From: Capitella teleta
Lineage: Eukaryota > Annelida > Polychaeta > Capitellidae
NCBI GenBank assembly: GCA_000328365.1
Contig: KB309044.1
Location: forward strand, 178,174-242,173
Direction: 5' to 3'
DNA: 64,000 bases
Shown: positions 53,851-64,000 of the stretch, one piece after another
Numbering within the stretch: position 1 is the first letter of the stretch
Layout: each line of letters begins with the position of its first letter
Notes under the pieces: model-generated
What the model was told of the DNA's origin: nothing
Database searches by the model: none
Seen by the model: only the letters and a program-made list of their open reading frames with translations
Made by a program: the position numbers and the translations under genes

Positions 53851-54974
53851 TTTGCTTCCGTGTTTAAAAGAAAAGTGGATTTTTTTTTCCTGTAGTCGTC
53901 CGTCTTGATTCAGGTCACTGCGATTGCATAAGAGTACCACTGATATATGATATCAACTGCTCGTTAAATATTAGCAGGTTACTTCATTTCTCGGTTGTGA
54001 GCTAGATGACGTCTCGCGGGGCTGTTATAGTAGGCCTACTAGTATGTCTAATCCATATCCTTATATGAGTCAGAGAGATGGTGGTTATTTTACAAGAAGG
54101 CAGCGATGCGTGATGGTGCATTATGATGTTAAAGCTCCCACTTCCACATCACTCGTTTCGTGTGGCTACATGCATAACGGTACTGTGGTATATCGTACTC
54201 AATAGCAGGGCTAAGCCGATCCTTACCAAGGATTAGCTGAACATGGGTTCAAATATAAACTACCTCAAGATTAACTCCTCCAATGACAAGAGCTCAACTG
54301 CTCGGCGTGAAACATGTAGCACACTGCAACAATGAACAACACACTTAAATTATGTGTCTCACATTGCATATTATGTGAATGGATAATTTATATGTAATCA
54401 TTTCAACTCAGTACCTTTTTATGTATTTCTGAGGCACATAAATTACACCATTAATTAGTCCATTAAAAACATCAGTGCCTTCTAATTCGCGATTCTCACA
54501 GGAAACAACGCACTTCAGTGACCCTCTACATGAAGAATAGAGGGCCTCGCAGAATCATGAAAACCGCGATATTAGCCCTGTCACTTAGAAATTTCATGAG
54601 CGTTTATTTCATAAACAATTTAAAGCGTAATATCGTATGAAAATAGAATAAAATAACGAACATCAGAGAGTACAACGACATCTTTTAGCCATTTCTACTG
54701 CTATGGCATGTTGACTATAGTATACTTAGGGACAAAAGAAACGCATCTCTTTGTTGCTGCCAACACCACAGTGCAGGTTTGCATTGCATTGACACGAATT
54801 TTCGTGTGCACATATTCCTGAAATTTCAAAGAAAACAAATGGAATTTACCTGGTTTAATTGGAGGAACAATCGACAAGGAGTCAAAATAAAAATGTTAGA
54901 TATTCTTGGTCTATATAGATGTATTAATTAAGTTGCACTTTCTTTACTCATAATTATTATATATATATATTGTC
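53851..54974. other. Non-coding stretch
   Basis: Upstream flank of the minus-strand secreted-protein gene. No coding sequence or RNA gene recognised. Confidence 0.4.
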
Positions 54975-55150
54975 TCAAATCAGAGCCCTATATACAAGTC
55001 TTGTATCTGGCTCTAATTGCTTCATTGTATTTCCTTTCATTTTTCTTTCAGCTCATCATGTACGTATATAATTACACATATATATAATTATAATTACACA
55101 ATAATTATATTCCTTGAAGCAATAAACTATCATCTTATCTTATCTTATCT
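54975..55150 (+). mobile_element. LINE 3' end with stem-loop and (ATCTT)n tail
   Basis: AGAGCC..ATACAAG / CTTGTAT..GGCTCT forms a stem-loop at 54,981-55,013. AAGCAATAAACTATC and a (TTATC)n pentanucleotide tail end the element at about 55,150. This is the layout of a LINE 3' UTR. No coding part remains. Confidence 0.55.
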
Positions 55151-55926
55151 TGTCTTACAATACAATAACATCAACGGGTTTTGAGGCGCTAATTACCCTC
55201 CCGACACGCTTCACAGACCACACTTGCACTTTAATAGATAATATTATCTCCAATTCACTCAGTTCCATTCAACCAGAATCCGGCATTCTCACCACTCCAC
55301 TCTCTGACCACCAAATGTGTTTCACTGTGCTCCCATTGAACAAAGACCTCATAACAAACACTGCAAGCAATTAAGTACACCACAATTACCCACAGACCAC
55401 AAAACTTCTACAATTCGATAAAATCCGACTTAATTCTCCAATCTCAACAGTCTAAATGACATGCACTTAGACCTACATTCCGACCCAACATATAACTTCG
55501 AACTTCTAATCAATACACTAGCCTCACTAACAGCCAAATGCACTACCACCAAATCCGTTAAGCTATGTAAACATAGGCACAAAAATACGCGAATGGATTA
55601 CCAAAGGCATCTTAAAATCTATAAAATTGAAAAACAAACTGCATCTTAAAAAAAAGCAAACTTTCTTCCAATCAGAATCGTCAAATTCATGTCAATACGC
55701 CTGCGCACAAACTGTTGCACCACAACCGCTACGAATTTACTGCGAATTGATGAGAACTGCATTTTTGATAACATTCGGTTTTCGTCATAACGATTCTCTC
55801 GGCTGCAGTCATAAAGGCACTCTTAACCCAGAACACAATCAGATTTTCTCTGTTACGCATGTCGTTAGGTCACAAACTCACAATGTTATCCTCTTAATTC
55901 CACCTGATGTGACGCCTGTTATTTAG
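55151..55926 (+). mobile_element. LINE fragment: end of endonuclease and linker
   Basis: FEALITLPTRFTDHTCTLID and PLSDHQMCFTVL at 55,170-55,340 match the end of the LINE AP endonuclease. After frame breaks near 55,375 and 55,600, WITKGILKSI and KNKLHLKK, the usual linker before RT, appear at about 55,595-55,650. RT is not seen. It starts directly after the pentanucleotide tail of the preceding LINE piece. Confidence 0.75.
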
Positions 55927-58283
55927 ACGAATATTATTTGTATTCAACATCTGGCGAACATTAATCGTAAGTAGACAGAATGCCGTCTGAATATTCTCAT
56001 ATACAGACGGAGGTATATATGTGTATAAAACTGGAAGTTACATGAAATGATCATGAATTCAGCGCTCAATTTCAGACGCTCGTAAAAAAATTGTGTAATT
56101 TGGCAATTAAGAACGCCACCACCAGCCTGAAACTCACACAAACTAATCTTGATATATTTTGCCACCTAATTAAATAATAAAATACACAAACCATATTCTC
56201 AGTTTATAAATAAAACCACTTGAACGCTCGATTGAACAGATTATCAAATTCTATATGCAAATGAACCAGCTTTGGGAGGGGGAGGGACCAAAGGGGTATC
56301 CTTTATTACTTCAATTGTAAAATGTCGTTCAGATTGCTTGATTAGTCCTGCTAATTCCTGAAGTGAAGTTTAATATTGGCAAAATAGAGGGTTTTTTTAA
56401 ATATTTATGCTGAGTGCCAAAAAGGCAAAGGGAAATCATCACAGATCGCCACTTATACTTAACATTTTGTGTTATAGTGTTTCTCTCTTGCGATACCATG
56501 CATGCAAATCAAACATCCTAAATAGTAAGTATCATAGTATGCAGTGAAAATAATGTGCCACGGCATAACAAAATTGACCTCGAAATATGAGAGAATACTC
56601 ATTAATACATCTTTAAACATGTTTTCACAAGTTTACGCGTATTTACTATTTTCCCGGGAAATCAGCGGCCGACATCGCTCGAGTGCACGACTGCCTCTCG
56701 ACAAATGCGTGTTTTATCACATCATCGCATTCTCATAGTTGAAAAGTAGGCCATTATTAAAAATTTATAATTAATTAGACTTACTGCAACTCGATCGTCT
56801 TCACTTCCACACTCTGTGACTCTAGCAAGATTCAAAAGTACATAATCCATTAGTTGATTAACTTCAGCCAGATACCAAGCCAAGATGTACATGAACCTCG
56901 TCTGATTCATCTGTGTTAGTAATCCATTAATTTAATCCAGTACACTGTCACGGGGAAAATTGCAAATGCACAATTCTGTCAACACGAAAAACTAGAGCTT
57001 CAAATATTATTGAAGCATTTCTTTCAACACAGTTCAACATAATGACCTCATTTCGCAATTCGGTGCACTTACAGACTGTACATAAAATAAATTCCGAGAA
57101 AGGCGCTCCATCGAAGCCGAGTTCGAAAATCGCAGTTCTATGAAATCGTCGATCGATTTGAATTTGCCTTTTATTCCTAATCAACCAGTTCAGCAAAACG
57201 TTTCACATTAAACGTTTGTTATTTACTGAACGCGGATTGCGTCATGATAAATTACGGATTGTGACTATAATGCGGAGCCATGCGAAATACGGATTTCGGG
57301 CGAAATTAAGTACTGACAGCATTCCAGTACATCACTGATTGATGTGTATTGTTGTTTACGTATTCCTTGATTCCTTTGTTGGGATCCTTGTCGTTAGATT
57401 TCAGAGTGACAGAACCCTTGACATTTCATATTCAGCTGGTTTACAAACATATCATGGCATCGACATAGACTTCATCCTCATCAGGCTCTGGACTTGTTTT
57501 TTTCATATAATTATAGGAATTATATTTTCATAATCGTTCTTGTTATCTTGGTATGATAGCTGGTATGATAGCCATGATAATGTGGCGGTTGCGCATGCGC
57601 GCCTCCTATCGCAGATAATTTCTATGTGAATAAATTACAGCTTTCACATAATATATCATCGTGAGCAGTTTGACAAACGACGACTGAAATTCGTGTTTCA
57701 ATGGTAACCTCGACGTGACACCATTGAAGAGACACAAATTTCAGTGGTATATATAAAATAATTTCGTTTTTGTCTTAATTATGCGTATGAAATATCAGAG
57801 GAAAAATTTTTTTTAGATGTCATAAGATGGCTTGAATGACACCATAGTTGTTGTTGGGAAATAAGCCTAACGTAAATCTAATTTTTACGTAAAAATTTTA
57901 CCTAAATTCCCCCAAAACGATTTTGTTTTCTTAATTTTGAGTATGTGCACGAACATTCATTTCTGCGTCAAATGATAATATCTCGTGTCCAATTATGCTC
58001 GGGTTCGAGCCCCCTTTTAGCTACATTTACTGGACTATACATGTATATTTAAGATATATCTAAACTTAACCAATTCGAGAGAAATAATATAAAATTTATT
58101 CTCGGAATCGTGATCCAAGTATTTAGGAACACCTGCTACATATATTTTAAACGTGTTTGTGTAATTGTGTAATTGATTAACAAACATTCTTTATTAAGAA
58201 ATGTGACACAATAATTCGTTTCTCAAAATCATTTTTCTCCTTTGAAAATACATGAAACACAATTAAGTAGTTAAGAACATCTG
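55927..58283. other. Non-coding stretch before the lectin gene
   Basis: AT-rich, with no ORF, RNA gene or repeat family that I can support. Confidence 0.4.
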
Positions 58284-58316
58284 CATAAATAGACCAGGTT
58301 AGAAGACTGCTTCAGT
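58284..58316 (+). promoter_or_regulatory. Core promoter of the lectin gene (TATA + Inr)
   Basis: CATAAATAG at 58,284-58,292 and an initiator-like TTCAGTTG with its A at 58,314 are 28 bp apart, the standard TATA-to-start distance. The start codon follows 26 nt later. Confidence 0.5.
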
Positions 58317-58339
58317 TGCTCCAGTCTCGGATCAGCAAA

Positions 58340-60991
58340 ATGGTTCAACTTCAATTGTTGGTCGCCCTTCTCGTCATCGCAGTCACCAGACAAACACAAT
58401 CACAGCGTGAGTGCATTTAGTGTTCAGTCTTTTGCATATTCAACCAAAGTAAAATGCAAACCTAATTTCTGAGCTGCCAGACATGGGCTGTTTTGGTTTG
58501 GAATACTCAAAACTTCAGTTATTCGCAATCCATATTCATCGAGTGCTTCGAAGTACATGTATATTATTCCTTTCGTGTGTATCAATTGGTGAAAATTGAA
58601 GCTTTATTTTTCCAATACGGATGAGGCGATCATTTTTTTTTAAAAACATCATTTTCAGGGTTGGTATGCAATAATTCCAATTACACATATCTCGGCTCGA
58701 AGTGCTACAAGACGGTGCTTGGACCAGGCAAGACATATGGTGAAGCCAAAAGTGTGTGTGAATCTGATGGCGGGCGACTGGCTGTGATGGCCACACCAGC
58801 GGAGGCCATTTCTGTGCTCTCCAGCATTGCTCTGGTTAGCTGTCTCTCATGACTAAATGAAATATCGAATAATAAATACTGAAATATTTTGTATTTTGTA
58901 GGCATCAAGTGATGATGCATTCTACAGCACGGACTGTGGATTGGATTAAACGACAGAAAAGAGGAAAACGTTTACGAATGGGAGGACGGCAGACAGGTTG
59001 CAGGCACAATCGACCTATTTGGAGAGCGTATAATGCATAGTCGACAATTTGACTGTGTGCTCACCTTTTATTATAGGAGAAGGACCGAACAATCCCGGAG
59101 TTTGTGAAGATTGCGGCCGAATTCATCAGAACATGTGGTGGACGATGTGGTCGTGCAGAGATACTTCGGCTGAAGGTTACGTCTGCGAGATGGGTGAGTA
59201 TTTTGAATGTTTCACAAGATTCAACAATAATATTGCGATGTCTTTGTGGTAGATATATTGGAAAACACGATATGTGAGACTCAAAAATTACATATTGAAC
59301 ATAATAATTTTAATTGAATAGCAATGACTGATTGTCCATCTACTGGACATTGGATAAGATTTAGAAGCAAGTGTTTCCACTTGGCTAAAACCTCCGATGA
59401 AGTCAATTATTTCCATGCGCAAGGGCTGTGTCAGCAGCAACATCCAAATTCAAATCTGGCCAAAATCGAATCTGTGTCAGAATTGAACCGTATCATCAGA
59501 ATGATGTCGGTGAGTTAATTGATCAAACAGCTGCCTTGAAAAATGAACAATTTAAAAGGGGTAATTTTGATTTTCAGGATGCTGGTTTGGGATCGAATGA
59601 CACGCTTTGGTTTGGGGCGACTGACTTTGTGAGTGAGAATAGCTTCATCTACCCAGATGGCTCAGCCGCGCGTCCCCTTAAGGGTTCACATGGTAATTAT
59701 CCTCCAGGCCAAACCAATCACACGTTTTGCTTTCTGGTATAGTTTTCAGTGCTACAAACAAAAACAAAGACTTCTTCCTATTGAAGCAAGATGAGTGGCT
59801 GACTGAAACATGGAACTATGGCGATGCAACTGGTTATGTGTGTTCGATCGATCTCAGTCAGTATTCTCAAGTACTTTATTTTTGTTCAGAAGTAAACGAG
59901 TAACAAAATCCTAGCACGAATCATAGCTTCCATAACGTGATATATTGGAAGCTTTTAACTGCCACCAGTACGTCTCTCAAAATTCTTATATTTTTACACC
60001 GGCTTTGCTAAAATAAGTCTTTATTTGTCTTCATATTTACTATACAGTATAATCTCGATATGTCGAACTCCCATAACTCGAATTGTTCTATAAGTCGAAG
60101 CCATTTCGAATTCTCGAGTCCCTCCCTATACTCGTACATTGAATTTTGAAACGATATGTCGAACTCCCATATCTCGAAAAGCTCTATAACTCGAACTCCT
60201 TTTGTCCCCGTGGGTAACTTTAGATATCTTTATGTCGATGTTAATATTCACACCTTTCTCGAAGTTGGCAGCGACTGGCTCTCGGAGTAACTCCCGAATC
60301 CTATTCATGCTTGCAATAGGTGTCAAAATAAAGATGCACAGCCTCATTCAATGAGTTCCTTTGTGACCGACATTGTTTAAAGACATGCAACGATTACAGA
60401 AATCTATACAAAGCGTGTGTGATCTTTTTAAATCAGCAATATCAGAGAAAATATGATAGTCACCCAAGATTTCAAAGGGGTTGGATTCTTGGTATATTAA
60501 TGAGCGGAGGGCAGTGTTGGGTCATCATTTCGTCTCTGCACGTACACTCGTCATCGTGGCTACGAAGAGAAAATTCAACTTGAGTTATTTCCGTGCTTGC
60601 ATGATCCATGTTACTATATCTCGAAGGCTCTATAACTATAAATGATTTCGACCGTCTCTTGAAATTCGATATACAATGTATCGATATTATACGGATAGAG
60701 AGAGAAAATTGATACATCACTTCGATTTACTTTATACATGTATGTATATAATTATGTGAATAGCCAATTTTATGCCAATAACTTTGGTGCCCACTTTATG
60801 ACTTAAAAATACAGGTTGCCAGTTTTCATGGCAGACAACTGATGGGTCAAGCAAATCATGCTACACATTTAGTGCAGTTAAGATGTCGTGGCATAGCGCA
60901 AAAGAGGAGTGCAGCAATGGTGGCATGCACCTGCTTACAACCGAGACAACCAAAGAGCAGCAATTCATTAAACAACAGTTTGAAGATGAAG
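58340..60991 (+). CDS. Multi-domain C-type lectin, 3' end not found in window
   Basis: Secreted or surface C-type lectin. Exons in phase: 58340-58406, 58659-58834, 58928-59027, 59077-59193, 59322-59509, 59578-59692, 59743-59856 and 60815-60991, giving 351 residues so far. Residues 1-22 are a signal peptide (VQLLVALLVIAVT-type core). CTLD1 (about 25-152) has YLGSKCYK, WIGLNDRKEENVYEWEDG, EDCG, GYVCE. CTLD2 (155-292) has FRSKCFHLA, LWFGATD, ETWNYGDATGYVCS. CTLD3 starts at 293 (SWHSAKEECSNGGMHLL) and is cut after EDE by a GTGGGT donor. Two introns are about 50 nt. CTLD1 has no clear EPN or QPD sugar motif (GPNNPG is nearest) and CTLD2 none, so calcium-dependent sugar binding is uncertain. The remaining exons lie beyond the window, past a transposon-filled intron. 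Confidence 0.85.
60045..60694. mobile_element. Pogo/Tigger-like MITE in lectin intron 7
   Basis: The left end is TA/CAGTATAATCTCGATATG. The right end, on the other strand, is CCGTATAATATCGATACA. The subterminal block TATGTCGAACTCCCATA.CTCGAA occurs twice (60,058 and 60,155), and TCTATAA.TCGAA recurs, typical of pogo/Tigger-type Tc1/mariner ends. There is no transposase frame, so it is a non-autonomous, about 650-bp element. Confidence 0.6.
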
Positions 60992-61523
60992 GTGGGTTGG
61001 TAGGCTATATTTGATACGTTGCTGGTAAAGATACAAGGTGGTTCAATATAATTATTTGGTTGGTACTGAAGTGTTTATACTGTCAATCTTTTCTGCTTGG
61101 ACCAACAAAAATCTGAATATTATTGGGTGAAGTTACATGTGGTGAGGATTTAACCAGTTTTGCATTACGCAATATCACAGATAGTAATTATGTATTTTTC
61201 GGACCATAATTACGGAAGAAAATTTAATTTAGCATGATTATTTTGTCTCAAAATGCGAAAAACAAGAATATAGCGAAATTGCGTCGACATTAATTAATTG
61301 ATTGATTGATTGATTTAATTTTTTTATCTATTTATTTATTTATATATTTATTTATTTATATTTATTTGTTTACTGACTGATTGATTGATTGAATTGATTG
61401 ATTTATTGATTGATTTTATTATTTATATAATTATTTGCTCATTTGTTTTTTGTTTATTTGGTTTTTTTTATTTATTAGTTATTATTTAATTTATTAATTA
61501 ACTTAGGATGTAGTGAGTGATGG
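60992..61523. other. Lectin intron, AT-rich low complexity
   Basis: From about 61,285 to 61,500 it is (ATTG)n / (ATTT)n low-complexity sequence. The second half of CTLD3 is not visible here. Confidence 0.6.
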
Positions 61524-61770
61524 GGTTTTACGGCTCCACCCAACCCGTTCGGGTGATACGTGTGCCAGAACAGAACGTCCGGGACCGGTGTCCTACTCTT
61601 GTCGATAAATCCCAAGGGTTCTTTATCCTGCATACCACCATAGACAGTAGTACACAGCGCCCGGCCTTGTTACGCAGCACTGCAGAGTCGCCGAAGAATT
61701 ACAATTATAACGGATTACAATTATAATTCACAATCATAACGCCCGTGGCCTAGCTGATCGGGTCTCGAAC
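61524..61770 (-). mobile_element. tRNA-derived SINE (type 2), 3' part of a split copy
   Basis: Nearly identical to 13,017-13,262 over GGCTCCACCCAA, CAAGGGTTCTTTATCCTGCA and the CGGATTACAATTATAATTC core. It stops at GGTCTCGAAC, inside the B box, where the 2.2-kb palindromic element begins. The rest of the SINE resumes at 63,941. Confidence 0.85.
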
Positions 61771-63940
61771 CGGGTGTCGCGCGAAAATGTGTTGGCTGCG
61801 AAAAAATGCCATCATGAATCAGAGGGGCGTACCCATACAACAACGAGGGGGGCTAATTGTAGACTATCACATAGGTAACAGATTCAGTTCTGTAAAGCTA
61901 TAGGGGTTTAATAACAGATTCGGGTCTGTGGGTGTATCTAATTGTACAGAATCGGTTCGGAGGCCTAATTCAATGCGAACAGGATCAATTCTGTTGAACT
62001 ATAAGATTCTCAACAGATTCAATTCTGTGAACGAATGGGATAGTCTAGAGAATCGATTCTGTGAGCTTATTTCATACGAACAGAACCATCTCCAGCATTT
62101 TACCCTGACTTCAAAGCATCACAGAATCAATTCTGCTGAATTATAAGATCCTCAACAGAATCAATTTTGTTGAGGAATGGAATACTCAAGAGAATCGATT
62201 CTGTGAGCTTATTTCATACGAACAGAACCATTTCAAGTCCTTTGTTTGGTCATCATTGCATGAACATGCAGGCCTATCGTTTGTGGCTAACACGGATACC
62301 ATGGGTAGTTATAAACTATAATTTGATCAGCCATTCCATAATGAAATTGTGGCACAAACCAATTTTACGGCAGCCCCTAAATTCCTCTACGACCTTGTGC
62401 TGTGATTACTCACTAAGCATGTATGTATGTATGGATGGAGTTTTACGGCACTCTGATACAAAAAGTATTACAGTAGTGCCTCCTACTCACTAGGCACTCA
62501 CTCCAAAATACCTCATGCATGGCGAGCGTTGGATGCTAAGCAACGTGTCCCAGGCCTCATGACGGCAGAGGTCGAGAGATTATGCAACACGTGTGTATGG
62601 GGGAGTGAGATAGATAAAAGTTCGGCTGAAGGAAGGAGGTTAATTTAACAAGTGCCATGCTTGAGTGCACTGCTTGTTGTGAGCGGAGTAGAGATCAGAT
62701 ATTAGGCAAATAACAATAGATATCTTACAGTTCAACAGAATTGATTCTGTTAAGCAGTGATGTCAAGTCAAAGTTCTTCGAATGGTTCTGTTTGTATCAA
62801 ATAGGCTCACAGAATCAATTCTCTGAAGTATTCCATAAGCTCAGAGTTTTGATTCTGTAGTAGATCTTATAGTTCAACAGAATTGATTCTGTAAAGCAAT
62901 GATGACCAGACGAAGTATTTCAAATTGTTCTGTTTGTATCAAATAAGCTCACAGAATCGATTCTCTAGAGTATTCCATAAGCTCACAGTTTTGATTCTGT
63001 GTTAGATCTTATAGTTCAACAGAATTGATTCTGTTAAGCAATGATGACCAGACGAAGTATTTCAAATTGTTCTGTTTGTATCAAATAAGCTCACAGAATC
63101 GATTCTCTAAAGTATTCCATAAGCTCACAGTTTTGATTCTGTGTTAGATCTTATAGTTCAACAGAATTGATTCTGTTAAGCAGTGATAGCAAGTTGAAGT
63201 ACTCCAAATGATTATGTTCATATGAACTAATCTCACAGAATCGATTCTTTGAAGTATTCCATAAGCTACAGAATTGATTCTCTTGAGGATCTTATAGTTT
63301 AACAGAATTAATTCTGTGATGCTTTGAAGTTAGGGCAATGTGCTTAAGATGGTTCTGTTCTTATCAAATAAGATCACAGAACCGATTCTCTAAACTATGC
63401 CATTCATCAACGGAATTGATTCTGTTGAGGATCTTATAGTTCAACAGAATTGATTCTGTGATGCTTTGAAGTCAGGGCAATGTGCTTGAGATGGTTCTGT
63501 TCTTATTAAATAAGCTCACAGAATCGATTTTCTAAGCTATGCCATCCATCAACAGAATTGATTCTGTTGAGGATCTTATAGTTAAACAGAATTGGTTCTG
63601 TGATTCATTTCATAGTATACATTCTTAAAGGGTTGGGTTAACCACCCCCCTCAATCTATTTTAAAAGTTACGCCATTCTAAACTTTTAAAATGTTACCCG
63701 TTTTCGCAGCCTTGAGTGACGTAATCACGTGGGCTGTGTGTTTTATTCGAAATAAGCTCTTATTTTCTTGATTAATGCTTAATGGGGTTTTGTCCGATAT
63801 AAATATACTTCTCTGTAGTAATTTCACTCGTTTTGAAGGCTATTATCATAGTTCTTATGCGCCTATGACAGTGATGATGTGTACGCATATAATATGTGCG
63901 TCCACTTTTTGCAGGATGGCAAGTTTTTGCGTGACACCTG
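61771..63940. mobile_element. Foldback-like non-autonomous DNA transposon with palindromic tandem arms
   Basis: 2170 bp. Terminal inverted repeats: left CGGGTGTCGCGCGAAAA, right (other strand) CAGGTGTCACGCAAAAA. Inside, the right arm (62,734-63,610) has six tandem monomers of 141-142 bp, boundaries at 62734, 62876, 63018, 63160, 63301, 63443 and 63585. The left arm (about 61,875-62,245) has about 2.5 of the same monomer in inverted orientation, also with a 142-bp step (61,995 to 62,137). Each monomer carries near-palindromes of the CAGAATCGATTCTG type at offsets of about 0, 75 and 109. A spacer of about 480 bp separates the arms. No transposase is present. The CAGG-type ends recall hAT elements, but no 8-bp target duplication is evident. 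Confidence 0.75.
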
Positions 63941-64000
63941 TCCCTGACCCCCACTGTCGGCATAGGATTGCAGACAGCGTTTAACCCACTGTGCTATTCA
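63941..64000 (-). mobile_element. tRNA-derived SINE (type 2), head of the split copy
   Basis: TGACCCCCACTGTCGGCATAGG and the following GTTTAACCCACTGTGCTATTCA match the tRNA-like head at 13,270-13,338. The element runs off the window end. Confidence 0.75.

Noticed and set aside
58886-58927. Acceptor at TTTTGTAG/GCATCA for lectin exon 3
   Set aside because: It gives a TAA before the WIGL motif; the acceptor CTACAG at 58,922-58,927 keeps the CTLD frame.
62734-63610. CRISPR-like array (repeats of about 142 bp)
   Set aside because: Whole monomers repeat, with no unique spacers between short repeats, in animal DNA; it is a transposon arm.

Overview
The window is animal nuclear DNA. It holds spliced genes with GT/AG introns, a Raf kinase, a claudin-like protein, an aminergic-type GPCR, a C-type lectin, several LINE families, tRNA-derived SINEs and remains of LTR retrotransposons. 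It is AT-rich, and several introns are near the minimum size (about 44-65 nt). This suggests a marine invertebrate. I cannot name the phylum from sequence alone.

Layout. 1-1.8 kb: two LINE fragments back to back. 1.8-5.7 kb: non-coding, with a dispersed repeat and a SINE. 5.7-7.6 kb (+): a three-exon class A GPCR. 7.6-19.3 kb: transposon-rich, with a LINE fragment, LTR-element fossils, a tRNA-SINE and a LINE ending in a 200-bp (ATT)n tail. 19.3-29.6 kb (+): a complete Raf kinase gene. 30.2-31.8 kb (-): a claudin/PMP22-like four-TM protein, convergent with Raf. 32.8-33.6 kb (-): a small single-pass coiled-coil protein. 33.8-38.7 kb: an L2-like LINE and a second LINE 3' end. 39.5-41.1 kb (+): an SLC46-like MFS transporter. 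41-49.8 kb: mostly non-coding, with a palindromic MITE, an LTR-element fragment and a SINE piece. 49.8-51.4 kb (+): HROB, the homologous-recombination OB-fold protein. 52.1-53.9 kb (-): an unrecognised secreted, probably GPI-anchored protein. 55 kb: LINE pieces. 58.3-61 kb (+): a multi-CTLD C-type lectin that is incomplete in the window. Its last introns hold a pogo/Tigger-like MITE and a SINE split by a 2.2-kb palindromic transposon.

The genes do not form a pathway. They are ordinary housekeeping, signalling and surface-protein loci separated by mobile DNA. Two observations stand out. First, Raf has two exons that fit the same place in the reading frame. Each carries one RSTSAP 14-3-3 site, and frame logic makes them mutually exclusive. 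Second, a non-autonomous, foldback-like transposon at 61,771-63,940 has inverted arms built from 142-bp monomers full of CAGAATCGATTCTG-type palindromes, and it sits inside a tRNA-SINE at its B box. A smaller element at 43,929-44,763 has the same architecture with an unrelated motif. Exon boundaries were worked out by hand from splice signals, reading-frame phase and family knowledge. No database search was run.
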